Shown here: positions 24,706 through 32,101 of the stretch, piece after piece
Position numbering within the stretch: the first letter of the stretch is position 1
Layout of the letters: every line of letters begins with the position of its first letter
Assembly (NCBI RefSeq): GCF_900110855.1
Contig: NZ_FOFA01000003.1
Location: forward strand, 1-64,000
DNA length: 64,000 bases
Source of the DNA: Microlunatus flavus
GTDB lineage: Bacteria > Actinomycetota > Actinomycetes > Propionibacteriales > Propionibacteriaceae
Direction of reading: 5' to 3'
Program-made: the position numbers and the translations under genes
The notes under the pieces: generated by a model
What the model was told of the DNA's origin: nothing
What the model saw: the letters and a program-made list of their open reading frames with translations, nothing else
Databases searched by the model: none

Positions 24706-25049
24706 TCGGTGAATACCAAGTTACGCGAGTTCTCCGCCGCCTTCAAATCGAGAGGCCCGGATGTGCGCCACCCCACACCCGGCGGAGATCTGACCGCTCG
24801 ATGCAGGCCGGCCGCCGTGCTGAGCGTGCCTCGGTGAGCCGTGGCGGATCGAGCGGTCAGATCTCCGCGCCGCGCCGAGAGCGCTGAGCGGCGGGGCGAA
24901 CAGGGCCCTCCAGTCTCGACCCTCGCGCGAGCCTCCACACCAAACACCCCAGGAACCTCAACTTTTTCTTCTTTAACCCTGGCGTGTCGCCCTTGACAAC
25001 GTGAAACCTTTGCCGCGCCACAGTCCCCACCCCCCAAGGACGGCTCCCG
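24706..25049. other. Intergenic region between tRNA-fMet and the SpoIID gene
   Basis: No gene recognised. It holds a long perfect inverted repeat (24782-24868) and an AT-rich tract near 24958-24977 (ACTTTTTCTTCTTTAA). A TTGACA at 24993-24998 may be a -35 element for the SpoIID gene, without a convincing -10. The tRNA promoter must lie next to position 24706 on the minus strand. Confidence 0.6.
24782..24868. repeat. Perfect 21-bp inverted repeat with a 45-bp centre
   Basis: Arms 24782-24802 and 24848-24868 are exact reverse complements (core GATCTGACCGCTCGAT on the left). The centre is 45 bp and partly self-complementary (CCGCC near 24812, GGCGG near 24843). There is no reading frame inside. 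It could be a cruciform, a bidirectional terminator or a dispersed palindromic element. Confidence 0.8.
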
Positions 25050-26297
25050 ATGACGCGACCCCTGCTCCTCCGACCCCGCAGCCTCACCCGAGCGGCGACC
25101 TCGCTCGCCGCCGCGGGCTCGCTCCTGCTGACCGGCGCCCTGAGCGCACCGACCGCGGACGCGGCGGACTCCGTCAAGCCGTCCGGCGGCGCCTTCGTGA
25201 TCAAGGGCGCGGGCTACGGCCACGGGCACGGGATGTCGCAGTACGGCGCCTACGGCGCGGCGAAGAAGGGCCTGTCGTGGGAGGAGATCCTCGACTTCTA
25301 CTACCCGGGCACGACGCTGAAGACGATGAGCTCCAAGACGACGATCAAGGTCTGGGTGACCGCCGACGACGACAACAACGTGCGCGTGATGCCGGCCGCG
25401 GGGCTCAAGGTCTACGACTCCAACGACCACGTCCTCACGCTGCCGACCGGCACGCAGTACCGCTCGTGGCGGATCAAGCGCTCCGGCTCGGGCTACCGCC
25501 TGTCCTGGAAGAACGCGGACGGCGTCTACACCACCTACAGGACCTCGCTCGACACCACCACCTGGCACGTCGCGACCAAGGGCAAGCTCGTCAAGCTGCG
25601 GATGCCCGACGGCTCCACGCGGGAGTACCGCGGCACGATCCAGGCCGTGAAGCGCGGCGCCGGCGTGCGCAGCGTCAACAAGGTCAAGCTCGAGGACTAC
25701 GTGCGTGGGGTCGTGCCGTCGGAGATGCCCACCTCGTGGGCCGCGGACGCGGTCCGGGCGCAGGCCGTGGCTGCCCGGTCGTACGCCATCCGGACCCGCG
25801 ACTTCACCAGCTACAGCGGCTACGACATCTGCGACACCACGGCCTGCCAGGTGTACCGCGGCAAGGCGAGCACGTCCTCGGGCGGTACGCGGACGGTGCG
25901 CGAGACGTCGGGCGGCAACGCGGCGACCAAGGCCACGGCCGGCACGATCGTCACCTACGGCGGGCAGGTCGCGCTCACGCAGTTCGCCTCGTCGAACGGC
26001 GGCGCGATGTCGAACGGCGGCTACCCGTACCTGGCGCAGAAGGACGACCCCTACGACGGCGTCGTCAAGTCCCAGGCGTGGAGCCGCAAGATCACGGCCA
26101 AGGCCGTGGCCCGTGCGTACCCCTCGGTCGGCACGGTGAAGGAGCTCAAGATCACCAAGCGCGACGGCTCGGGTCGCTGGGGCGGCCGCGTGATCACGAT
26201 CAAGATCGTCGGCAGCAAGAAGACGCTGTCGGTGACCGGTTCGGGCTTCCAGAGCAAGTTCGGCATGCGCTCGTCGCTCTACACGGTGACGTCCTGA
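25050..26297 (+). CDS. Secreted SpoIID/LytB domain protein
   Basis: A 415-residue exported protein with a signal peptide (about 1-38, ending PTADAAD). The N-terminal GAGYGHGHGMSQYGAYGA and the central VPSEMPTSWAADAVRAQAVAARSYA are the signature segments of the SpoIID/LytB family. SpoIID is a lytic transglycosylase acting on denuded peptidoglycan, and the presumed catalytic Glu is in PSEMP. This organism type is not expected to form endospores, so the protein more likely remodels cell wall. The ATG at 25050 follows AAGGAC. It stands alone behind a long intergenic region. Confidence 0.85.
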   Translation: MTRPLLLRPRSLTRAATSLAAAGSLLLTGALSAPTADAADSVKPSGGAFVIKGAGYGHGHGMSQYGAYGAAKKGLSWEEILDFYYPGTTLKTMSSKTTIKVWVTADDDNNVRVMPAAGLKVYDSNDHVLTLPTGTQYRSWRIKRSGSGYRLSWKNADGVYTTYRTSLDTTTWHVATKGKLVKLRMPDGSTREYRGTIQAVKRGAGVRSVNKVKLEDYVRGVVPSEMPTSWAADAVRAQAVAARSYAIRTRDFTSYSGYDICDTTACQVYRGKASTSSGGTRTVRETSGGNAATKATAGTIVTYGGQVALTQFASSNGGAMSNGGYPYLAQKDDPYDGVVKSQAWSRKITAKAVARAYPSVGTVKELKITKRDGSGRWGGRVITIKIVGSKKTLSVTGSGFQSKFGMRSSLYTVTS

Positions 26298-26322
26298 TCA
26301 TGCCTGCGCACAGGCCGCGTCC

Positions 26323-27342
26323 GTGATCGACGGCTTCGAGGTCGGGCACCGCACCGCCGACGGCGACGGCTGGCTGACCGGCACGACGGTGGTCGTCGCC
26401 CGCGAGGGCGCGGTGGGCGGCGTGGACGTGCGCGGCGGCGGCCCGGGCACCCGGGAGACCGACCTGCTCGACCCGTCGGCCCTGGTCGAGCGGGTGCACG
26501 CGGTCGTCCTCACGGGCGGCAGCGCGTACGGGCTCGCGGCGGCCGACGGCGTGATGGCCGGGCTGGAGGCGCGGGGCGTCGGGCTGCAGGTGGGGCCGGG
26601 GCCGGGCGAGCTCGTCCCGGTCGTGCCGGCGGCGGTGATCTTCGACCTCGGGCGTGGGGGAGCGTTCGCCCACCGTCCGGACGCCTCCTTCGGGAGCGAC
26701 GCGCTCGAGGCCGCCGCTGCGGAGGACCCGGCCCGCGGCTGCGTGGGCGCGGGCACCGGCGCGAAGTGCGGCAGCCTCAAGGGCGGCGTCGGCTGGGCCG
26801 AGCGGCCCGTCGACGGGTCGACGACCGGGGTGCGGGTCGCGGCACTGGTGGTGCTCAACGCGGCGGGCTCGGCGCTCGACCCGCGGACGGGTCGGCTGTG
26901 GGCGGACCGTACGGGCACGCTGCGCACCCCGACCGACGAGGAGCGCGAGGCGCTGCTGTCGGCGACGGGAACCGCGCCGCCGCCGCTCAACACGACGATC
27001 GGGGTCGTGCTCACCGACGCGACCCTGACGAAGGCGCAGGCGCGCAAGGTCGCCGCGGTGGCGCACGACGGGCTGGCCCGGGCCGTCGCGCCGGTGCACT
27101 CCATGGTCGACGGCGACACGGTCTTCTGCCTCGCCTCGGGGCGCCGGCCGCTCGCCGAGGACGAGGGCGGCGGCTGGGCGGGCAGCGTGCCGGCCTTCGA
27201 CGCGCTGCTGCGCGAGGCCGCCGACGTCTTCACGGCCGCCTGCCTGGACGCGCTCCTGCAGGCGGAGGGCCGCGCGGCCTGGCGCGGCTACGCCGAGCTG
27301 GCCCCGTCGGTGCTCGACGGCGAGATTCCGGCGGAGGCCTAG
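26323..27342 (+). CDS. NylC/DmpA-type (P1 family) self-processing peptidase
   Basis: A 339-residue N-terminal-nucleophile hydrolase of the DmpA/NylC superfamily. VVLTGGSAYGLAAADGV (61-77), GAGTGAKCG (142-150) and ALVVLNAAG match the family. The predicted self-cleavage site is N223/T224 in PLNTTIGVV, as in NylC, which would release a small subunit with Thr as the nucleophile. Members cleave D- or beta-aminopeptides or nylon oligomers; the natural substrate here is unknown. The GTG at 26323 lies 25 bp after the SpoIID gene, so a cell-wall peptide substrate is possible. Confidence 0.83.
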   Translation: MIDGFEVGHRTADGDGWLTGTTVVVAREGAVGGVDVRGGGPGTRETDLLDPSALVERVHAVVLTGGSAYGLAAADGVMAGLEARGVGLQVGPGPGELVPVVPAAVIFDLGRGGAFAHRPDASFGSDALEAAAAEDPARGCVGAGTGAKCGSLKGGVGWAERPVDGSTTGVRVAALVVLNAAGSALDPRTGRLWADRTGTLRTPTDEEREALLSATGTAPPPLNTTIGVVLTDATLTKAQARKVAAVAHDGLARAVAPVHSMVDGDTVFCLASGRRPLAEDEGGGWAGSVPAFDALLREAADVFTAACLDALLQAEGRAAWRGYAELAPSVLDGEIPAEA

Positions 27343-27353
27343 CCAGGGGTTCC

Positions 27354-27359
27354 TAGACT
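27354..27359 (+). promoter_or_regulatory. -10 element of a leaderless promoter for serA
   Basis: TAGACT is 8 nt before the GTG start of serA, with no ribosome binding site between. Confidence 0.5.
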
Positions 27360-27367
27360 CCACTGGC

Positions 27368-28579
27368 GTGAAGGCTCTGCTGCTCGAGAACATCCACCCC
27401 GAGGGCATCCGCCTGCTCACCGAGCGGGGGATCGAGGTCGAGACGGTCCGCGGAGCGCTGGACGAGGACGAGCTGGCCGCCCGGATGGCAGGCGTGCAGC
27501 TCCTCGGCATCCGCTCCAAGACGAACGTCACGCGCCGCGTGCTCGACGCGGCCCCCGACCTGCTGGCCGTCGGCGCGTTCTGCATCGGGACCAACCAGGT
27601 CGACGTGAGCGGGGCCGCCGAGCGCGGCGTGGCCGTGTTCAACGCGCCGTTCTCGAACACCCGCAGCGTCGTCGAGCTCGTGGTCGCCGAGATCATCTCG
27701 CTCGCGCGCCACCTCACCGACAAGAACGCGGCCATGCACGCGGGGGTCTGGGACAAGTCGGCCAAGGGCGCGCACGAGGTGCGCGGCCGCACGCTCGGGA
27801 TCGTCGGCTACGGCAACATCGGCAGCCAGCTCTCCGTCGTCGCCGAGGCCCTCGGCATGCAGGTGTACTTCTACGACGTCGCCGACAAGCTGGCGCTCGG
27901 CAACGCGCGCCGCTGCGAGACCCTCGACGAGCTGCTCGAGGTCGCCGAGACGGTCACCCTGCACGTGGACGGCCGCCCCGGCAACGCCGGCCTCTTCGGC
28001 GCCGAGCAGTTCGCGAAGATGCGGCACCGCAGCCTCTTCCTCAACCTGTGCAGGGGCATCGTCGTGGACCACGAGGCCCTGCGCGAGAACCTGCTGTCGG
28101 GCCACATCGCCGGCGCGGCGCTCGACGTCTTCGCCGCCGAGCCCAAGACGGCGGGGGACCCCTTCGTCTCCAGCCTGCAGGGCATCCCGAACGTGATCCT
28201 GACCCCGCACGTGGGCGGCTCCACCGAGGAGGCGCAGTCCGACATCGGCCGCTTCGTGGCGATCAAGCTGGGCGACTACGCGACCGCCGGCGCGACCACG
28301 ATGTCGGTGAACCTTCCCCAGGTCGTCGCCGCCCCGGAGCTCGGCGAGCCCGGTCGCGGTCGCATCCTCCACGTCCACCGCAACGTCCCCGGCGTGCTGG
28401 CCCGGGTCAACACCGTGCTGGGCGACGCGGGGGTCAACATCGAGGGCCAGACCCTCTCGACGCGCGGCGAGCTCGGCTACGTCATCACCGACACGGTGGG
28501 CGTCGTCGGCCCCGAGCTCGTGGAGCGGCTGCGCGCCCTGCCCGAGACCGTACGGCTGCGCGTCCTCGACGCGGGCTGA
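27368..28579 (+). CDS. serA: D-3-phosphoglycerate dehydrogenase
   Basis: A 403-residue enzyme that oxidises 3-phosphoglycerate to phosphohydroxypyruvate, the first step of serine synthesis. The substrate domain contains IRSKTNVT, the NAD domain contains TLGIVGYGNIGSQL, and the catalytic Arg, Glu and His are in NLCRGIVVD, FAAEPK and LTPHVGGSTEE. A C-terminal ACT domain (about 325-400, GVLARVNTVLGDAGVNIEG) suggests serine feedback. The length fits the E. coli type, not the longer mycobacterial type with an extra ASB domain. Start GTG at 27368, probably leaderless. Confidence 0.9.
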   Translation: MKALLLENIHPEGIRLLTERGIEVETVRGALDEDELAARMAGVQLLGIRSKTNVTRRVLDAAPDLLAVGAFCIGTNQVDVSGAAERGVAVFNAPFSNTRSVVELVVAEIISLARHLTDKNAAMHAGVWDKSAKGAHEVRGRTLGIVGYGNIGSQLSVVAEALGMQVYFYDVADKLALGNARRCETLDELLEVAETVTLHVDGRPGNAGLFGAEQFAKMRHRSLFLNLCRGIVVDHEALRENLLSGHIAGAALDVFAAEPKTAGDPFVSSLQGIPNVILTPHVGGSTEEAQSDIGRFVAIKLGDYATAGATTMSVNLPQVVAAPELGEPGRGRILHVHRNVPGVLARVNTVLGDAGVNIEGQTLSTRGELGYVITDTVGVVGPELVERLRALPETVRLRVLDAG

Positions 28580-28582
28580 CGC

Positions 28583-29248
28583 TCACGCCTCCCGCGTGAG
28601 GAGCGGGAGCCAGAGGTCGTCGACGATCTCCAGGATCCGCCACTCGGGCACGCGCGCCAGCGTCATGGTCAGGTCGTGACGGAAGAGGTCGAAGGGCATC
28701 GTGGCCAGCCCGGGCGGGTAGGGCCGGTCGGGCACCTCGCCGCGCCGGACGGCCCGCTCGAGCAGGAGCGTGCCTCCCGCCACCCGGTCGCCGAGGAGCC
28801 GCGCGCGCAGGTCCGCCGGTGACAGGCCCGTGTCGGAGGCGATGTTGGCCATGTACAGGCCGATCGCGGTGATGAAGTCGGCGCGGGACTCGTTGAAGTT
28901 CCGGAGGCTGGTGAGCACGTCCTCGCGCAACGAGCCCGTGTCGGGCAGCGCGCGCCGCTCGAACAGCCCGGCGTGCTTCATGGCCGCGACGACGAGGTCG
29001 GCCTTCGTCGGCCAGCGGCGGTAGAGCACCGGCTTCGAGGTCTGGGCCCGGGCGGCGACCGCGTCGAAGGTGAGCCCGGCGTACCCGTTGGCCTGCAGCT
29101 CCTGCCACGCGGCGTCGAGCAGGGCGCCCTCCAGCTCCTCCCCGCGGCGACGCCGGCCGCCGGCCAGGGCCGTACCCGCCCCCGTTCCCGTCGACGGTTC
29201 GTCGACAAGATCCGCTTGCGTATCTTCGGGTTGAGGCTTACGGTTCAA
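28583..29248 (-). CDS. TetR family regulator
   Basis: A 221-residue regulator. The helix-turn-helix lies around residues 45-85 (YAGLTFDAVAARAQTSKPVLYRRWPTKADL in two parts), followed by a TetR_C-type helical domain. The longest start is TTG at 29248, giving a 35-residue leader before the fold; no better ATG or GTG is present in frame near the fold. It is divergent from an MFS transporter with only 27 bp between the starts, the standard arrangement of an efflux repressor and its pump. Ends 3 bp from serA, convergent. Confidence 0.87.
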   Translation of the reverse strand: MNRKPQPEDTQADLVDEPSTGTGAGTALAGGRRRRGEELEGALLDAAWQELQANGYAGLTFDAVAARAQTSKPVLYRRWPTKADLVVAAMKHAGLFERRALPDTGSLREDVLTSLRNFNESRADFITAIGLYMANIASDTGLSPADLRARLLGDRVAGGTLLLERAVRRGEVPDRPYPPGLATMPFDLFRHDLTMTLARVPEWRILEIVDDLWLPLLTREA

Positions 29249-29265
29249 GAAACAACTCCGTATCT
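29219..29265. promoter_or_regulatory. Repeated CGTATCT in the TetR/MFS divergent control region
   Basis: CGTATCT occurs at 29219-29225 and 29259-29265, exactly 40 bp apart, and TACGG (29240-29244) is mirrored by CCGTA (29258-29262). These are candidate repressor half sites. The first copy falls inside the TetR open frame if the TTG start is used. Confidence 0.35.
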
Positions 29266-29275
29266 AAGGCAGACC

Positions 29276-30682
29276 ATGGATCGATCCCTCACCCGGCTCG
29301 CCGTCGCGCTCGTCGTCGGCGCGATGGCCCCTCTCTTCGACTCCACGATCGTGAGCGTGGCACTGCACAGCCTCGCGCACGACCTGCACGCGCCCGTGGC
29401 GACCATCCAGTGGGTCAGCACGGCCTACCTGCTGGCTGCGGGTGTGACGGTGCCCGTCGTCGGCTGGCTGCAGCGCCGCGTCGGCGGCAAGCGGCTGTGG
29501 ATGTCGGCCCTCGTCGTCTTCCTCGTCGGCTCCGTGCTCTGCAGCCTGGCCTGGAGCGCCGGGGCGCTGATCGCGGCCCGCGTGGTCCAGGGGGTCGGGG
29601 CCGGCGCGATGCTGCCGCTGCTGACCACGCTGCTGATGCAGGCCGCGGGCGGCAAGAACCTCGGACGGCTGATGGGCGTGGTCTCCCTGCCGACGGCGCT
29701 CGGCCCGATCCTGGGACCGGTCGTGGGTGGACTGATCCTCGGCGCGGCGAGCTGGCGCTGGCTCTTCTGGGTGAACGTGCCCTTCGCGGTCGCGGGCCTC
29801 GTGCTCGCCGCCCTGCTGGTGCCCGCCGACGGGCCGACGTCGCGGCCGCGCCTCGACGTGGTGGGGCTGCTGCTGCTCTCACCCGCCGTGGTCGCCCTGC
29901 TGCTCGGCCTCAGCGGTGCGAGCGAGGGCGGAGGCTTCGCCCGGGCGGCCGTCTGGGGGCCGCTCGCCGCCGGTCTCGTGCTGCTTACCGGCTTCGTGCT
30001 CTGGGCGCTGCGGCGTCGGGGCGCTGCGCTCGTCGACCTCCGGCTGCTGCGCCACCGGCCCCTCGCCGCGTCGGCGACGCTGCTGTTCCTGACCGGCGCC
30101 TCCCTCTACGGCGTGATGCTGCTCCTGCCGCTGTCCTTCCAGGAGCTCCGTGGCACCGACGCCCTGGGCGCCGGGCTGCTGCTGGTGCCGCAGGGGGTGG
30201 GCGCGCTGGTCAGCCGGACGCTGGCCGGTCGGCTGAACGACCGCCTCGGCCCGAGGCCGGTCGCCCTCGCCGGGTTCGCGGTCCTCGGCCTCGCCACGCT
30301 GCCCTTCGCCTTCGCGGGCCCGGGCACCGGGGTCTGGTGGCTCGTCCTGCTGCTGCTGGTGCGCGGCGTCGGGCTGGGTGCGGTGACCATCCCCCTGATG
30401 GCCGTGGGGTTCGTCGGGCTCGCGCGCGACGAGGTGCCGCACGCGAGCATCATCACCCGCATCACCATGCAGGTGGGCGGGGCGGTAGGCGTCGCGGTGC
30501 TCGCGGTGGTCCTGCAGGACGCGCTCGCGACGCTGCCGCCGGTGGAGGCGTTCCAGCACTCCTTCGCGTGGGCCGCGGGCCTGACCGCCGTGTCGGTGCT
30601 CCTGGCCCTCCTGCTGCCGGGCCGGCCGCGACCGGTCGCCCCCGCCGCCGCCGAGGCTCAGCTGGAGGAGGTCGGCGCCTGA
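29276..30682 (+). CDS. DHA2-type MFS drug/efflux transporter
   Basis: A 468-residue transporter with about 14 hydrophobic helices, the DHA2 group of proton-coupled exporters. The helix 1 motif PLFDSTIVSVAL matches the conserved D-x-T-I-V-N/S-V-A-L. Motif C appears as LGPILGPVVGGLI. The ATG at 29276 is separated by only 27 bp from the divergent TetR regulator, which probably represses it. Substrate unknown. Its last 25 bp overlap the end of the convergent MerR-type gene. Confidence 0.87.
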   Translation: MDRSLTRLAVALVVGAMAPLFDSTIVSVALHSLAHDLHAPVATIQWVSTAYLLAAGVTVPVVGWLQRRVGGKRLWMSALVVFLVGSVLCSLAWSAGALIAARVVQGVGAGAMLPLLTTLLMQAAGGKNLGRLMGVVSLPTALGPILGPVVGGLILGAASWRWLFWVNVPFAVAGLVLAALLVPADGPTSRPRLDVVGLLLLSPAVVALLLGLSGASEGGGFARAAVWGPLAAGLVLLTGFVLWALRRRGAALVDLRLLRHRPLAASATLLFLTGASLYGVMLLLPLSFQELRGTDALGAGLLLVPQGVGALVSRTLAGRLNDRLGPRPVALAGFAVLGLATLPFAFAGPGTGVWWLVLLLLVRGVGLGAVTIPLMAVGFVGLARDEVPHASIITRITMQVGGAVGVAVLAVVLQDALATLPPVEAFQHSFAWAAGLTAVSVLLALLLPGRPRPVAPAAAEAQLEEVGA

Positions 30683-30993
30683 GCGTCGAGCGCCCGGTCC
30701 AGCTGCTCGCGCAGGTCGGTGTTGTCGTCCTCGAGGTCGAGGACCCGGGCGACCCCGGCCAGGTTGAGCCCGTCGGCGAGGAGCCGCTGGATCCGGCGCA
30801 GCCGCGCCACGTCGTCGGGGCTGTAGAGCCGGGTGCCCCCGGACGTCCGGTCGGGGGTGAGCAGGCCGGCCCGCTCGTACGCCCGCAGGTTCTGCACGCC
30901 GGTGCCCACGAGGTCGGAGGCGACGGAGATGCCGAACACGCCGCGGGCCGGGTCGGCGTCGTCGGTCCGGTCGTCGGTCCGGTCGTCGGTCAT
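30658..30993 (-). CDS. HspR-like MerR family regulator
   Basis: A 111-residue MerR-fold regulator close to HspR, the repressor of heat-shock genes in actinobacteria. The N-terminal repeat DDRTDDRTDD is unusual. The winged helix has GVFGISVASDLVGTGVQNLRAYER in two parts and GGTRLYSPDDVARLRRIQRL, and a short C-terminal coiled segment follows. The ATG at 30993 follows GGAGG. It is divergent from an hsp20 gene, which it probably controls; the DnaK-operon location usual for the main HspR is not seen, so this may be a second, dedicated copy. Confidence 0.82.
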   Translation of the reverse strand: MTDDRTDDRTDDADPARGVFGISVASDLVGTGVQNLRAYERAGLLTPDRTSGGTRLYSPDDVARLRRIQRLLADGLNLAGVARVLDLEDDNTDLREQLDRALDAQAPTSSS

Positions 30994-31030
30994 CACCTTT
31001 TCCTCCCATCCCGGGTTGCGCGTCGCTCTG

Positions 31031-31092
31031 TCATGAGTACCATGAGATCTGTGGTGATCGCTAGAGATTACCTCTCGAGTGCGACACCACAG
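31031..31092. promoter_or_regulatory. Cluster of inverted repeats upstream of hsp20
   Basis: TCATG-N5-CATGA (31031-31045), AGAG-N5-CTCT (31063-31075) and CTGTGGTG with CACCACAG (31049-31056 and 31085-31092). They fill the divergent spacer between the HspR-like gene and hsp20. None is a perfect copy of the HAIR element (CTTGAGT-N7-ACTCAAG). Confidence 0.45.
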
Positions 31093-31126
31093 GACCACCC
31101 AGTGTTCCGACCGCAGGAGGTGTCTC

Positions 31127-31579
31127 ATGGTCCTGATGCGTACCGACCCGTTCCGTGAGCTGGACCGGCTCAGCCAGCAGCTGCTGGGCACCGCAGCCCG
31201 GCCCACCCTGATGCCGATGGACGCCTGGCGCGAGGGCGACTCCTTCCACGTGGAGTTCGACCTGCCCGGCGTGGACGCCGACTCCATCGACCTCGACGTC
31301 GAGCGCAACGTCCTCACCGTGCGGGCCGACCGGCCCTTCCGCGAGGGTCCGAGCGAGCTGCTCGCCGCCGAGCGGCCGCGCGGCGTCTTCAGCCGGCAGC
31401 TGATCCTCGGCGACAACCTCGACCTCGACCGCATCCAGGCGAGCTACAGCGACGGTGTCCTGCGCCTGGTCATCCCGGTCGCGGAGAAGGCCAAGCCACG
31501 CAAGATCAGCATCGACGTCAGCGGTGGCGGCGAGCGCACGATCAAGGGCGAGACCGAGCAGCACTCGATCGACGCCTGA
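31127..31579 (+). CDS. Small heat-shock protein, Hsp20/alpha-crystallin
   Basis: A 150-residue holdase chaperone that keeps unfolding proteins soluble. The alpha-crystallin domain spans about 45-135 and includes [20 protein letters not shown] in two strands and the conserved DGVLRLVIP near its end. The start at 31127 follows AGGAGG at six bases. The upstream inverted repeats and divergent HspR-like gene indicate heat-responsive control. Confidence 0.93.
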   Translation: MVLMRTDPFRELDRLSQQLLGTAARPTLMPMDAWREGDSFHVEFDLPGVDADSIDLDVERNVLTVRADRPFREGPSELLAAERPRGVFSRQLILGDNLDLDRIQASYSDGVLRLVIPVAEKAKPRKISIDVSGGGERTIKGETEQHSIDA

Positions 31580-31660
31580 CCCGTCGACGGCGGGCCGACC
31601 TCGCCGGTCCTCCAGGGCCGGCCCGGTCGGCGCGCCGTCGTCGTGGCGGGGCCGACCCGG

Positions 31661-32101
31661 TCAGCGCTCCAGGCGCAGGGCTGCCCGGCCCAGCAGGCCC
31701 GGCAGCCAGTCGGGGCAGCGCGGGTCCGCCGCCGCCTCCTCCGGGCTCCACCAGCCCACGGCGGCGACCTCGCGGGCGTCGGCCGCGCGCGGCTCGGCGT
31801 CGGCGGGCGCCCGGCCCACGAAGGCGACCGTGACCTGCCCGGCGCCCGCGTCGGTCGTGAACAGCTCCGACTCCAGGTAGGTCAGCTCCACGTCCGTCAG
31901 GTCGAGGCCGACCTCCTCGCCCGCCTCCCGCCGCGCGGTGGCCTCGAGCACGCCACGGCCGTCGGCCGCGTCCTCGACGTGCCCCCCGACGAGGCCGAGC
32001 TGGCCGGGCGCGTCGTCCACCTCGGCCCCGCGGAGGGTGAGGAGCCAGCGGCCGCCGCGGTGCAGCAGGACGGTGGCCGTGACCGTCCAGAGCGCTCTCA
32101 G
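31661..32101 (-). CDS. Nudix hydrolase, apparently with a CTG start
   Basis: A 146-residue Nudix protein. The first strand VTATVLLHRGGRWLLTLRG begins almost immediately, and the box reads GGHVED, an insertion, then ARREAGEEVGL, a slightly expanded version of the usual motif. No ATG, GTG or TTG is available in frame before the fold. The only plausible start is CTG at 32101, overlapping the stop of the CoxG-like gene as CTGA, which would suit translation by re-initiation. A sequencing change or a start farther upstream cannot be excluded. Substrate unknown. Confidence 0.72.
   Translation of the reverse strand: MRALWTVTATVLLHRGGRWLLTLRGAEVDDAPGQLGLVGGHVEDAADGRGVLEATARREAGEEVGLDLTDVELTYLESELFTTDAGAGQVTVAFVGRAPADAEPRAADAREVAAVGWWSPEEAAADPRCPDWLPGLLGRAALRLER

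Noticed and set aside
24993-24998. TTGACA as a firm SpoIID promoter
   Set aside because: No acceptable -10 hexamer lies 16-18 bp downstream, so it is mentioned only as a possibility.
24621-25568. Open frame crossing the tRNA gene
   Set aside because: It contains the translated tRNA (PEVTGSNPVPAT-type residues) and opposes the start of the SpoIID gene; it is not a gene.
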